A stretch of 64,000 bases of DNA from Acidimicrobiales bacterium (GCA_035547835.1 DASZTW010000017.1:1-64000); one strand, 5' to 3'. Positions 8,544-18,030 are shown, counted from the first letter of the stretch. Notes: generated from the sequence alone by a model not told the origin. Program-made: numbers and translations.

Positions 8544-10300
8544 TCCGCATCCTGCTCGGGCTCGTGCCGGACCACGGCAAGCCACTCCTGCGGCGGTTCG
8601 TCGCGCTGCTCGCGGCCACGGTGGTGTTCCGCGCGGCCACCTGCGTACTGCTGGTCCCCGTGCTGGCCCGGCTGTTCTCCGACGACCCCGGTTCGGCGTG
8701 GGGGTGGATCGGCGCGTTCACCGCGGCGCTGGCGCTCCAGGCGTTCACGCGGTTCCGCGTGGCGAAATCGGGCTTCGAGCTCGGCCTCACGGTGGTGGGC
8801 GAGCACCAACACCGCCTGGTCGACCACGTGGCGGCGCTCCCGCTCGGCTGGCTCAGCGGCACGCGGCGCGCCCAGGCGCAGCGCTCGATCGCCGCGACCG
8901 CCCCCGAAGTCGCCCAGACGATCGGCAACCTGGTCACGCCCCTCGTTTTGGCGGTTGCGCTGCCGCCGGCGATCGCGATCGGCCTGCTGTTCATCTCCTG
9001 GCCGCTCGGCCTCGCCGCGCTCGCCTCGGCTCCGCTGCTGGTGGCGGCGTGGTGGGCGGGCAACCGCTGCTCCAAGCGCGCCGACGCCGCGTTCGCCGAT
9101 TCGGTCACCGAGGTCGACGACCGGGTCCTCGAGTTCGCCCGGGCGCAACGCGCGCTGCGCGGTGCCCGACGCGCCCACCCCGAACAGTCAGCTGCCGGGC
9201 GGGCGCTGGCCGACCAGCACGTGGCCACGGTGAGCTTGTTGCGCTGGTCAGTGCCGAGCGAGCTGCTGTTCTCCGTGGCGAGCCAGCTCGCGCTGTTGAT
9301 CCTCGCCGTGGTCGCGCTGGCACAGCTGCGCAGCGGCGCCGTGTCGGTGGCCGAAGCCGTTGCGCTGCTGGTGGTGGTCGTGCGCTTCTTGGAGCCGTTC
9401 ACCAACTTGGCCGAGCTGGTGGGTGCCCTGCAATCGAGCACCACCACGTTGCGCGGGATCGACGAACTGCTCCGCGCCCCGGCGCTCGACACGCGGCACG
9501 ACCTCACGGTGCCGGGTCGCGTGGCCGGCCCGCCCGAGGTGCGTCTCGAAGGGGTGCGCTTTCGGTACCCCGGCGCCACCGCCGATGCCGCGGCCGGACT
9601 CGACATGGTCGCGCCCGCCGGGTCGACCACCGCCATCGTGGGCCCCTCGGGCGCCGGCAAGTCGACGATTCTCGGCCTCGTGGCGCGCTTTCACGACGTG
9701 ACCGATGGGCGCGTGCTGGTCGGTGGCCGCGACGTGCGCGGCGTCGAGCCTGCCGAGCTGTACGCGGACCTGAGCGTCGTGTTCCAGGACGTGTATCTGT
9801 TCGAGGGCACGATCCGCGACAACGTGCTGGTTGCCGCCCCCCACGCCAGCGACACCCAGCTCGCCGACGTGGCAGGTCTGTCTCGGGTCGACGAGATCGT
9901 GGAGCGCCTGCCTGCCGGATGGGACACGCCCGTCGGCGAGGGCGGCATCGCCCTGTCAGGTGGCGAGCGCCAGCGCGTGGGCATCGCCCGTGCATTGCTG
10001 AAGGAAGCGCCGCTCCTCCTGGTCGACGAAGCCACCAGCGCGCTCGACCCCGAGAACGAGCAAGCCGTCGCGGCGGCGCTGGCCGACGGCCGCGGTCGTC
10101 GCACCACGCTCGTGGTGGCGCACCGGATGCGCACCATCGAGCAGGCCGACCACGTGGTGTTCATCGACCAGGGGCGCGTGGTCGAGTCCGGCCCCCGCGA
10201 CGAGCTGTTGGCGAGCGGCGGGCGGTTCGCCGACTTCCACCGCGACCGCGTGGCCAGCGGTTCGTGGACGATCGGCCGCGCCGCCGTCAGCGTGCCGTGA
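8540..10300 (+). CDS. irtB: IrtB-like siderophore ABC importer half-transporter
   Basis: A 586-residue half-transporter with a membrane domain (about 1-310) and an ATPase: GPSGAGKST near 368, LSGGERQR near 472 and LLLVDEATSALDPE near 492. Exporter-type fold used for import, as in mycobacterial IrtAB, where IrtB lacks the flavin domain. The ATG overlaps the irtA stop (ATGA), so the two subunits are made together and should form the heterodimer. The 3' end overlaps the convergent dynamin-like gene by 14 nt. Confidence 0.88.
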   Translation: MIRILLGLVPDHGKPLLRRFVALLAATVVFRAATCVLLVPVLARLFSDDPGSAWGWIGAFTAALALQAFTRFRVAKSGFELGLTVVGEHQHRLVDHVAALPLGWLSGTRRAQAQRSIAATAPEVAQTIGNLVTPLVLAVALPPAIAIGLLFISWPLGLAALASAPLLVAAWWAGNRCSKRADAAFADSVTEVDDRVLEFARAQRALRGARRAHPEQSAAGRALADQHVATVSLLRWSVPSELLFSVASQLALLILAVVALAQLRSGAVSVAEAVALLVVVVRFLEPFTNLAELVGALQSSTTTLRGIDELLRAPALDTRHDLTVPGRVAGPPEVRLEGVRFRYPGATADAAAGLDMVAPAGSTTAIVGPSGAGKSTILGLVARFHDVTDGRVLVGGRDVRGVEPAELYADLSVVFQDVYLFEGTIRDNVLVAAPHASDTQLADVAGLSRVDEIVERLPAGWDTPVGEGGIALSGGERQRVGIARALLKEAPLLLVDEATSALDPENEQAVAAALADGRGRRTTLVVAHRMRTIEQADHVVFIDQGRVVESGPRDELLASGGRFADFHRDRVASGSWTIGRAAVSVP

Positions 10301-12011
10301 CGGCAGCCGCGTCACCCCCAGACGGCGCGTCGCTTGCGGCCTGCACGATCTGGCGGGCCAGCGCCTGCACCTGCTGATCGTGCTCGCCATGACGAGCGAT
10401 CTCGTCAGCGGCGACCCGCCGGAGGTGCTCGCCGTGCGATGCCGCACACAAGATGGCGTCCCGCGCGCTCGACAGCTCGTCGCGCAACATCGACTCGAAC
10501 GCCGCGCGCGCCTCGCCAAGACGGCGCGTGAGATCGTGGCGGATCCGGCCCGCATGCTTGTCGAGCTCGACGCGGAGGTGCCCGCGGCCCCACATGAGCG
10601 CACGGCGACGCAACAGAGCGCTCGGAACCAGGCGTCGCCCGACCGCGAGAAGGGGCTCGGACAGGCTCGTGCCCGTCGGGAACAAGTAGAAGAACCGCTC
10701 GCGCTGTCCAGAGATGGGTGGCAACCTGACCGCGGGCAAGTCGATCTCGAAGATGTCGGCTGCCGCCTGGCGGACGGACGAGATCCGCTCCGAAGCGCGG
10801 CCGCTGAGCTGCGCCGCGATCGCCAACCACTCCTCGTCGGCTTGATCGGCGCGCCGGGTCCTGAAGCCGTCGAACTCGTCCTCGACGATCCGTTCCACCG
10901 CACGGCGGACCCGCTCACGGGCCTGACGCGCGGGACCCGAGGCGACCACAGCCTCGAGCTCGCCGCTGCGCCGGTCGGCCGCGGCGCGGGCGAATGCGGC
11001 GAGATCACGCCCAAGGCGCGCGGCCAGCTCTTCGACCTCCCTGGCGAGCACCAACTGGTCCTCCGAGAACAACCGGTCCTGTGCATCTGCGGCCGCTCGA
11101 AACGCCGCGACGCGCCGGTCGAGCTCGTCGGCCTCGAGCGTCGCCGCCGACTCCGCCAGGCGGGCGTCGTCGACGACGCGCTGCAGGAGGCGCTGCGCGT
11201 CGGCCAGCGCCACTTCGTCCCGCGCGGCAGCGAGCTCTTCACCCACGAACGCCGACAACGCCGCGAAGAACGCGTCGAACCCGGGTTCCGGCGGGCCGCC
11301 TTCAGTCCGGGCGTCCAGCGCCGCTCGGGCGCTCAAGGGCCACACCGGCGTACCTGGGTCGTCGATCACCGAACGGACGAACGCCACGACCTCGGCGACG
11401 TCGTCGTGGTCGAGGTGGTCCACCTTGTTGAGCACCACGAAGCGCCGGGCGCGGCGACGCCGGAACGCCTCGAGCAGGTCTCGTTCGCCGGCAGACAACG
11501 GCGCATCCGCAGCGAGCACGATCACCGCGCCATCGGCGTCAGCCGCGGCCGCGAGCGCCGCATCGGTGTTGTGACCGTGCACCGAACCGATGCCCGGTGT
11601 GTCGACCAGCGTCAGGCCGGGCCGCAACAGCGGGGCCGGCACCCGCACCGCGACACGCTGCACTCCCCTCTCGTTGCGCGGGTTGGCCGCCTCGGTGACC
11701 CAGTCTGCGAGCGAGGTGACGGACGCGTCACGTTCGGTGCCGTCGAGCAGGTGGATCGTCACACCGGGCGGCCCGTAGGAGACCTCCGTGCCGAGCGCGG
11801 TGAGCGGCAGCACGCCGCTCGGCAGCACGGCTTGGCCTACCAGCGCGTTCACCAACGTGGACTTCCCTCGCTTGAACTCGCCCAGCACTGCGATGTGGAA
11901 CTGGCCTTCGGCAACTCGCTTCGCCAACATGCGAGCAGCACGGCGGACGGCGGGAGAAGTGGCGAGCTCTGCGAGAGCTCGAGCTTGGGTGATGAGACGG
12001 TCACGATCCAC
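10287..12011 (-). CDS. Bacterial dynamin-like GTPase
   Basis: A 574-residue protein with a dynamin-type GTPase domain: G1 GEFKRGKST (44-52), G3 DTPG (137-140) and G4 NKVD (195-198), followed by a long helical region rich in Arg/Ala/Glu. Such proteins oligomerise on membranes and remodel or repair them. A central hydrophobic stretch (FFYLFPTGTSLSEPLL...) may be the membrane paddle. GTG start. It stands alone here, whereas bacterial dynamins often occur as adjacent pairs; it is convergent with irtB. Confidence 0.75.
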   Translation of the reverse strand: MDRDRLITQARALAELATSPAVRRAARMLAKRVAEGQFHIAVLGEFKRGKSTLVNALVGQAVLPSGVLPLTALGTEVSYGPPGVTIHLLDGTERDASVTSLADWVTEAANPRNERGVQRVAVRVPAPLLRPGLTLVDTPGIGSVHGHNTDAALAAAADADGAVIVLAADAPLSAGERDLLEAFRRRRARRFVVLNKVDHLDHDDVAEVVAFVRSVIDDPGTPVWPLSARAALDARTEGGPPEPGFDAFFAALSAFVGEELAAARDEVALADAQRLLQRVVDDARLAESAATLEADELDRRVAAFRAAADAQDRLFSEDQLVLAREVEELAARLGRDLAAFARAAADRRSGELEAVVASGPARQARERVRRAVERIVEDEFDGFRTRRADQADEEWLAIAAQLSGRASERISSVRQAAADIFEIDLPAVRLPPISGQRERFFYLFPTGTSLSEPLLAVGRRLVPSALLRRRALMWGRGHLRVELDKHAGRIRHDLTRRLGEARAAFESMLRDELSSARDAILCAASHGEHLRRVAADEIARHGEHDQQVQALARQIVQAASDAPSGGDAAAVTAR

Positions 12012-12152
12012 GCCACGAGCCTCCGAGTGGGTGTTCGTAGGGACCGTCAGCCAGAGAACTGGCGCTTGTGGGTGAGCCCCATCACCAACCCGACAGCGTA
12101 CCGCCGGCGGTCCACCCCGTCGGTTGCCTGGTGCGACGGCGGGCGTGCAAGC

Positions 12153-12827
12153 ATGCCTCCAATGGAGGGAAGAACCACGAAATCACGTCGCGGCCGTGGT
12201 CGCCCACCGAAGTCCGAAGGTCTGGTCACTTCGCAACGGTTGCTGGAAGCTGCCGCGGCCGCCTGCGCCGAGTACGGCTTCGACGGCAGCACGCTGGCGC
12301 GCATCGCCGAGAAGGCCGATGTACACCCGACCGCGATCTACAACCACTACAGGTCACGCGAGGAGCTGCTGTACGCGGCGGCGGTGCAAGCGCTCGACAA
12401 GATCACCGCGGTCGCGTTCGAGCCACCCGAGGGCCCGCGCTCGGTTCGGACGATCGCGGCGGCCTACTTGCAGCCCGGCATGGCGCAACAGCGCCGGCTG
12501 ATCGCCGAGATCCACGTCGCCAGCAGCCGCGACCCTCGCTTGGCGGAGCTGCTCGTCGAGTGGCACCGGGCTTGGGCCGAGCCGTTGATCGAGCTCCTGG
12601 CCCCGACCGACCCGAACCCGCGGGCCACCGTCAAAGTGCTGTACCTGCTGTTGCTCGGCTTGTGCCACCTCGACGACGTCGCTGATGTCAGAGCGAACCG
12701 GTCGTCGGTCGTCGAGCGGGCCGAGCGGCTCGTCGACGTGCTCGTGCCCGGAGTCGACAGCCGCCGCGAGGGAACGGACCCCGTCACCGGGGGTCGACCG
12801 CGAGCTCGAAGCGCTCGACGGCCTTGA
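12153..12827 (+). CDS. TetR-family transcriptional regulator
   Basis: A 224-residue TetR protein: basic N-terminus TTKSRRGRGRPPK, then helix-turn-helix (LLEAAAAACAEYGFDGSTLARIAEKADVHPTAIYNHYRSREELLYAA) and a variable ligand-binding domain. ATG at 12153; a second ATG at 12162 is possible. Its 3' end overlaps the convergent P450 gene by 44 bp. Its position suggests control of the P450/SnoaL/Rieske cluster, but no clear operator was found there. Confidence 0.8.
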   Translation: MPPMEGRTTKSRRGRGRPPKSEGLVTSQRLLEAAAAACAEYGFDGSTLARIAEKADVHPTAIYNHYRSREELLYAAAVQALDKITAVAFEPPEGPRSVRTIAAAYLQPGMAQQRRLIAEIHVASSRDPRLAELLVEWHRAWAEPLIELLAPTDPNPRATVKVLYLLLLGLCHLDDVADVRANRSSVVERAERLVDVLVPGVDSRREGTDPVTGGRPRARSARRP

Positions 12828-13959
12828 CGAACACGTTGGCCTCGTAGACCGGCGCCGCGGCCGGCCGCAGGGTGGTGTACCGCGCGGTCAGTTCCTCGAG
12901 CACCACGCGCATGGTGAGCCGTGCCAAGTGCGCGCCGAGGCAGAAGTGGGTGCCGAACCCGAACGCCACATGAGGGTTCGGGTCGCGCCCGAAGTCGACG
13001 TCGTCAGGGGCAGCGAAGACCTGCTCGTCGCGATTCGCCGACGGATACACGAGGGCCAGCCGGTCGCCGGCGCGGATCTCGGTCCCGTCGATCTCGACGT
13101 CGCTCGCGGCAGTGCGGAACATGTTGTTCAGCGGCGTGATCCACCGCAGCAGCTCCTCGACCGCCGCGGGGATCCGGGCAGGATCGGCCGCGAGCTGCTC
13201 CCAGAGATCGTTCCGCTCGCTGAACAAGATCAGCGACCTCGCAATGGTGGTGCGGGTGGTCTCGGCGCCGCCCGGGATGACCAGTCCAAGCTCGGAGTTG
13301 ATCTCTTGCAGGCTCATCGGGCAGCCGTCCAGCTCGGCATTGGCCCAGCGCGACAGCAAGTCGTCCGCAGGGCACGCGCGCTTGGCCTCCACAGTCGGAT
13401 TGGTGAGCATCGCGATCTCGTTGACCGCGCGGATGCCGTCGGACAGCTGGTTCATGTCGACGCCCATCGTGTCGACGCGCATGAGCCGTTCCGACCACGA
13501 CCGGACGTCGCGCCAGTGGCTGTCGGGCCAGCCGAGCAACCGGCACGTCAACACCGACGGGACCCTTGCCGCGAGCGCGTCGACCACTTCGAACTGCGGC
13601 GCGAAGGCAACCGCAGCGAGGGAGGTCGTCACCACTTCCCTCACCTCGGCTTCGAGGCGGCCCACCGCGCGGGGCGTGAAGCGATCCGAAACCAAGCGGC
13701 GCTGCCGTGCGTGGGCCGGATCGTCCCGGCTGATCATCGACGTCTCGGTGGGCATCCACACCGAGCGATAGCCCTGGCTCGACACGAAGTCCGCCGCGCG
13801 CCGCTCGACGTGGCGGAGGTGCTCCATGCGGGTCAGGCACAAGATGCCGTTGCGATCGCGGTAGATGGGCTCGTGCGCGCGCATCCACCGGTACGCGGGA
13901 TGCGGATCGCCCACGTGGAACCGCGGGTCGACCAGATCGATGTCGGGACGCCCGCTCAC
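12784..13959 (-). CDS. Cytochrome P450
   Basis: A 391-residue soluble bacterial P450: I-helix oxygen-binding PGGAETTRT, K-helix EELLRW, and heme-binding FGFGTHFCLGAH with the axial Cys. The GTG start at 13959 overlaps the stop of the upstream SnoaL-like gene (GTGA), so the two are cotranscribed. It needs ferredoxin and reductase partners, which are not in the window. Substrate is unknown; the neighbouring Rieske oxygenase points to catabolism of a hydrophobic ring compound such as a terpenoid, steroid or aromatic. Confidence 0.85.
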   Translation of the reverse strand: MSGRPDIDLVDPRFHVGDPHPAYRWMRAHEPIYRDRNGILCLTRMEHLRHVERRAADFVSSQGYRSVWMPTETSMISRDDPAHARQRRLVSDRFTPRAVGRLEAEVREVVTTSLAAVAFAPQFEVVDALAARVPSVLTCRLLGWPDSHWRDVRSWSERLMRVDTMGVDMNQLSDGIRAVNEIAMLTNPTVEAKRACPADDLLSRWANAELDGCPMSLQEINSELGLVIPGGAETTRTTIARSLILFSERNDLWEQLAADPARIPAAVEELLRWITPLNNMFRTAASDVEIDGTEIRAGDRLALVYPSANRDEQVFAAPDDVDFGRDPNPHVAFGFGTHFCLGAHLARLTMRVVLEELTARYTTLRPAAAPVYEANVFVKAVERFELAVDPR

Positions 13960-14768
13960 TGCACCGCGAACAGGTTGATGCCGAGCAGGCCACCAGCTGT
14001 GAAGAGGCGAGCCGACACGGCGTCGACGTGCGCCACCACACCATCCGCGACCCTCGCGATGCCGGCGACGTGCAGCGAAGCCGGCTCGCCTTTGTGGTCC
14101 TCCACCAGCGGACCGAGCCCGCCGCGGTACGCGCCGTTCAACGTGGCGTGGAACGGCACTGACGCGCCGGCGGAGAACAGGTCGTTGATCGTCACGCCGG
14201 CCACGTCGAGCACCGGCTCGTAGACCGCCCCGGTGCGCCCGTCGTCGATGTGGTGCGATGCCGCAGCAGCCAGGTTGCCGGCCTCGAGCCACGACCGGAC
14301 CACCGCTTCGGCCGCCGAGTCGGCCGGCACCGGTTCCGTGCCCACCCACGGGTCGACGTGGGGCGGCATCAGTGGGTGCGCCGCGCCGGTGGTGGTCTGC
14401 TCTTGCATCGCGAAGTAGTCCTGCTCGACGTAGTTCTCCGTGAGCCGCGTGCCGTTCCACTTGTACAGCCCGATACCCCGCCAGCAGGCCAGCGCGCGCC
14501 CGTCGGCCGCGGGCATCGCCGCGTGCTCGCTGAAGTACATGCAGAGCCGATCGCCGTTGAGGACGAACTCGTGCACGACCAGGCCGAGGCCCGGCGCCGC
14601 GGCGAAGATCTGGCTCACGGCCGCGGCATACGAGCTGGAGCGAACCAGCTCCATGCCGTTGATGTGCACGACGTAGTCGGGCTCCATGATCTCCTCGTAG
14701 AGCGACTGGTCGTGGGAGTTCGTGTAGTCGATGCAGTACTTGCGCATCAGGGCGACGAACGGGTGCAC
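13956..14768 (-). CDS. SnoaL/NTF2-like protein
   Basis: A 270-residue protein whose N-terminal half (VALMRKYCIDYTNSHDQSLYEEIMEPDYVVHINGMEL...CWRGIGLYKWNGTRLTENYVEQDYFAM) is a SnoaL-like alpha/beta barrel; the C-terminal half resembles a second, diverged copy. The family includes cyclases, dehydratases and non-catalytic pocket proteins, so the reaction cannot be stated. GTG start at 14768 with a strong GGAGGAGG four nt upstream. Coupled to the downstream P450 by a GTGA overlap. Confidence 0.7.
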   Translation of the reverse strand: MHPFVALMRKYCIDYTNSHDQSLYEEIMEPDYVVHINGMELVRSSSYAAAVSQIFAAAPGLGLVVHEFVLNGDRLCMYFSEHAAMPAADGRALACWRGIGLYKWNGTRLTENYVEQDYFAMQEQTTTGAAHPLMPPHVDPWVGTEPVPADSAAEAVVRSWLEAGNLAAAASHHIDDGRTGAVYEPVLDVAGVTINDLFSAGASVPFHATLNGAYRGGLGPLVEDHKGEPASLHVAGIARVADGVVAHVDAVSARLFTAGGLLGINLFAVQ

Positions 14769-14861
14769 GGGGCCTCCTCCGTTGGGACGAGATGGAGATG
14801 ATCGACGATGGCCACGACGATCGCGGCCACGACGTGCGAGCGGGCGGCGGGTTGCAGGTGC

Positions 14862-14930
14862 TCAGACACCAGCGAGCCAGTCGAGCGTGAGCTCCTCGAC
14901 GGAGCGAGGCAGCAGCTCGCCGTCGCCCAC
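14862..14930 (-). pseudogene. Possible remnant of a phosphotransferase-family gene
   Basis: Immediately after the Rieske gene, a GTG at 14930 opens a 22-codon frame reading VGDGELLPRSVEELTLDWLAGV before a stop. LPRSVEELTLDWL resembles the N-terminus of ecdysteroid-kinase-like phosphotransferases, which often sit in such oxygenase operons. The rest of that family is missing, so this may be the stub left by a deletion. Similarity rests on about 15 residues only. Confidence 0.3.
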
Positions 14931-14931
14931 G

Positions 14932-16158
14932 TCAGGCCTCCACGAACGGGCCGAGCACTGGCGGAACCCGGAGTTGTTCGGCCACGCGCTCGACGCCGAT
15001 CGTGCGGTCGAGCGTCTCGTGCAGGTGGTAGATCCGGCGCTCTTGGTAGCTCAGCCGGAACGAGTCGATGCCACCCGCGTCGATCGACACCTGGATGCCC
15101 GGCAGGACCTTCAGGTCCTCGAACAGCACGGCTTGGTTGAACTCCACGAACGGCTCCAGCAGCGTGGGCGCCAGCTCGTCGTCGGGACCGACCGACGAGC
15201 ACCAGTGCACGTGGTACGTCGACGTGCCCGGCCCGGTTGGCCAGTTGGTGATGAAGAACAAGAAGCCCGGCCCACCGAAGACGATGCTGAGGTTCGGGAA
15301 CACGTGGTACGAGAACGTCCCCACCAGCGGCAGGTCACCGACGCCACCGACGAGCGGTGGGAACGGCGTGTCGAACTGCATACCGTCGTGCAGGCGGACC
15401 AGCATTCGGGAGTGGCCGTTGCCGAGCAGCTGGATGCCGGTGGCGGCCTGCCGCAACCCTTTGGCGGCGGTGTCGCGGTGCACGTAGTTGACGTGGTAGG
15501 TCTCGACGTTCGCGTCGACCGGGATCTTCCAGTTCACCGGCACCTCGCGGGCGCGGTGGTCGGCAAGCCGGAGGCGACCGTTCAGCTCGGAGATCTCGCT
15601 CAGGTCCTCGCCGACAGCGCCCAGGTAGTCGGTCAGGGGCCCGGCATCGGGGTTCAGGTTGATGAACACCAACGGCCCCCAGACCTCGCACCGGACCGTG
15701 GTCAAGCCGAGACAGTCGCGATCGAGGTCGGCGAAGTTCCCGGCTTCCGGGTAGCCGACCAGCGCGCCTTCCAGCGAGTACACCCAGTTGTGGTAGGGGC
15801 AAGTGAGCCTCCGGCCGGTGTTGCCCTCGGCCTCGTCGAGGAGGGCCGCACCCCGGTGCTTGCACGTGTTGTAGAACGCGCGGATGCGCTCGTCTTGGCC
15901 CCGGACCAGCACGATCGGCTGCGGTAGCTGGTCCAACAGCCGGAAGTCGCCAGGCTCGGGCAACTCCTCTGTGTGCGCGACGAACAACCAGGTGCGACCG
16001 AACACCGCCTCGGCTTCGAGCGCCGCGAAGTCGGGGTCGCGGTATCGACCAGCTGGCACGGGCGGAAGGATCGGAAACCCGTCGGGGTAGGTGCTGCGCT
16101 CGGCTTCGGCGGCCGCACGGCTCTTGATCGTGTCGATGAGCGTGACGGACATCGTCAT
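14932..16158 (-). CDS. Rieske [2Fe-2S] ring-hydroxylating oxygenase, alpha subunit
   Basis: A 408-residue oxygenase: Rieske cluster ligands CKHRG and CPYHNW, 17-18 residues apart in the usual arrangement, then a catalytic domain with mononuclear iron ligands in NVETYHVNYVHRD. It would activate O2 to hydroxylate a ring substrate using electrons from a separate reductase. ATG at 16158 with GAGGTGA a few nt upstream. First gene of the minus-strand operon leading into the SnoaL-like protein and P450; divergent from a second P450 across an AT-rich promoter region. Confidence 0.85.
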   Translation of the reverse strand: MTMSVTLIDTIKSRAAAEAERSTYPDGFPILPPVPAGRYRDPDFAALEAEAVFGRTWLFVAHTEELPEPGDFRLLDQLPQPIVLVRGQDERIRAFYNTCKHRGAALLDEAEGNTGRRLTCPYHNWVYSLEGALVGYPEAGNFADLDRDCLGLTTVRCEVWGPLVFINLNPDAGPLTDYLGAVGEDLSEISELNGRLRLADHRAREVPVNWKIPVDANVETYHVNYVHRDTAAKGLRQAATGIQLLGNGHSRMLVRLHDGMQFDTPFPPLVGGVGDLPLVGTFSYHVFPNLSIVFGGPGFLFFITNWPTGPGTSTYHVHWCSSVGPDDELAPTLLEPFVEFNQAVLFEDLKVLPGIQVSIDAGGIDSFRLSYQERRIYHLHETLDRTIGVERVAEQLRVPPVLGPFVEA

Positions 16159-16194
16159 GGGGTCACCTCGGGGCGCAGCGAACCGCTTCAGAAA

Positions 16195-16225
16195 TCAACG
16201 CGTGCATATATACTGCGAGTCTCAA
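16195..16225. promoter_or_regulatory. Divergent promoter region of the Rieske and P450 genes
   Basis: The only AT-rich patch in the 112-nt divergent gap (TGCATATATACTGCG, 16203-16217) offers TATATA/TATACT -10-like hexamers on both strands. No convincing repressor palindrome was found. Confidence 0.35.
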
Positions 16226-16270
16226 CCCTTCCGCAACCGACCGCCCCGGGCTGGGGCCGCCGAGGTGACC

Positions 16271-17500
16271 ATGCGATACGACCCGTTCGACCCGGCGATC
16301 GTCGGCGACCCCTACCCCGTGTACGAGTGGCTGCGCGACGAAGCGCCGGTGCACTGGGCACCCGACACCGGCACGTACGTGATCTCTCGCTACGACGACG
16401 TGGCGGCAGCGCTGGCCGACGCCGACTCGTACAGCTCCGACGCGATGCGCGGGGTGCTCCTCGGCCAGCCGACGGGCACGGGCCAGCAACGGCTCCCGCG
16501 CGAGGAGGCCATGGGCACGTTGGTCGCGGTCGACCCTCCCGCCCACAGCGAGCTGCGCCGCATCGTGAACCGTGGCTTCACCCCCAAGCACATCAGCGGC
16601 TGGCGCGATCGCGTGACCGAGCTCGTCGACGAGCTCATGACGCCCATCGCCGGCGACGCAGCGTTTGACGTGGTGGCCGGGTTGGCCGCTCCCCTCCCGG
16701 TGCGGGTGATCGCCGAGATGCTCGGCGCCGACCCCGAGCAGGCCGCGCAGTTCCGGAGGTGGGCCGATGCGACCACCAAGATGATGAGCGGGTCCGCCCG
16801 CAACGGCGAGCTCGACAGCGAGGGGGTGACCGCGGCCATGCAGCTGGCGGAGTACCTCGGCAACTGCATCGACGAGCGCCAGCGCGAGCCGCGCGACGAC
16901 CTGCTCACGTCGCTCGTCCGGGCGGCCGGCGAGGAGGTGCTGACCCGAGCAGAAGCGGTTGGCTTCGCGGCGCTCCTCCTCTTCGCGGGCACCGAGACGT
17001 CGACCAACCTGATCGGCAACGCCGTGTGGGCGCTCGCCCAGCACCGCGACCAACTCGATCAGGCGATGGCCGACCCGTCCCTCCTCGAGGCCGTGCTGCA
17101 AGAGACGCTGCGCTGGGAGTCTCCCGTTCAGTACGTCTTCCGCCGCGCCACCCGCGAGATCGTCCTGCACGACACGACGATCCCGGTCGACGCCACCGTC
17201 ACGCTGCTGCTCGCCGCCGCCAACCGCGACCCTCGCTACTGGGGCGAGGACGCCGATCAGTTCGACATCACCCGCAACGCGTCGGGTCACCTGTCGTTCG
17301 GCTTCGGGCCGCACTACTGCCTCGGCGCGTCGCTCGCACGGACGGAGGCGGCCGCCGCGTTACGGCATGTCTTGCCGCTGCTGGCCGCCAGCGACGCCGT
17401 CGACGGTGGCGACGATCTGCTTGATTCGATGCAGTTCCGCGGCCGCCGGCGCCTGACGTTGACCTCGCACCAGCCCGCCGGCGCCCGCGACGGCGGCTGA
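16271..17500 (+). CDS. Cytochrome P450
   Basis: A 409-residue bacterial P450: N-terminal YDPFDPAIVGDPYPVYEWLRDEAPVHW, I-helix LLFAGTETSTNL, K-helix ETLRWESP and heme loop FGFGPHYCLGAS. Its ATG at 16271 is preceded by GAGGTG. It is divergent from the Rieske operon, with which it probably shares a substrate pathway. The substrate is unknown. Confidence 0.87.
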   Translation: MRYDPFDPAIVGDPYPVYEWLRDEAPVHWAPDTGTYVISRYDDVAAALADADSYSSDAMRGVLLGQPTGTGQQRLPREEAMGTLVAVDPPAHSELRRIVNRGFTPKHISGWRDRVTELVDELMTPIAGDAAFDVVAGLAAPLPVRVIAEMLGADPEQAAQFRRWADATTKMMSGSARNGELDSEGVTAAMQLAEYLGNCIDERQREPRDDLLTSLVRAAGEEVLTRAEAVGFAALLLFAGTETSTNLIGNAVWALAQHRDQLDQAMADPSLLEAVLQETLRWESPVQYVFRRATREIVLHDTTIPVDATVTLLLAAANRDPRYWGEDADQFDITRNASGHLSFGFGPHYCLGASLARTEAAAALRHVLPLLAASDAVDGGDDLLDSMQFRGRRRLTLTSHQPAGARDGG

Positions 17501-17503
17501 CAG

Positions 17504-17968
17504 CTAGAAGCGGGTGATCGGCTCGGTGGGCGGGGCGGAAGTGGGCTTGCGAGACGCCGCCACCGTGGCCGACATCGTGGCTTGCAACAGCGCCAGCGCG
17601 ACCGGGCTCTGCGGGTGCTGCTGGAGCACGAGCGAGATCTGGGTGGCCGCAGACGTGGTGTCACCCCGATCGAGCAGCGACCGGGCATAACGCAACCGGA
17701 GGCGCACGTCGCCCGGTCGAGCCGCGACCTCGTCGGCGAGCACCTTGGTCAGGTCGGCCACGATCGCCGGCGGCGGGGTCGGGTCGTCCGACGCCGCGAG
17801 CTCTGCGGCCACCGCTTCGGCGAGGCCCGCCTTGTCGACCGTGGAACCCGGACGCACTCCAGAGTCAGCCCGGCGGAACCGACCGGTCATCTGCCGCGGC
17901 ATCGGCCCGCTGATGCCGCCGAGCCCCCGCTCTTCGGGGGTGGGATCCGGGGGATGTTGGACGACCAC
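17504..17968 (-). CDS. Small tetratricopeptide-like protein of unknown function
   Basis: A 154-residue protein: Pro-rich N-terminus (QHPPDPTPEERGLGG), then TPR-like helices (AARPGDVRLRLRYARSLLDRGDTTSAATQISLVLQQHPQSPVALALL). TPRs mediate protein contacts. GTG at 17968 is chosen; the frame opens 30 nt earlier. The gene is convergent with the P450, 3 nt apart. No specific role can be given. Confidence 0.55.
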   Translation of the reverse strand: MVVQHPPDPTPEERGLGGISGPMPRQMTGRFRRADSGVRPGSTVDKAGLAEAVAAELAASDDPTPPPAIVADLTKVLADEVAARPGDVRLRLRYARSLLDRGDTTSAATQISLVLQQHPQSPVALALLQATMSATVAASRKPTSAPPTEPITRF

Positions 17969-18030
17969 GTGACAAGTATGTCGGGGCAGGCCACGCAACC
18001 CAAGGGCACTTGGTGTGCTGCGGTGCGTTG

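Noticed and set aside
5885-10300. A 1471-codon open frame
   Set aside because: Its first two thirds are an Arg/Pro-rich shadow of irtA in another frame; only the last 586 codons (irtB) are real.
16203-16217. Operator in the Rieske/P450 divergent promoter
   Set aside because: The AT-rich patch is not a real inverted repeat when compared with its complement.
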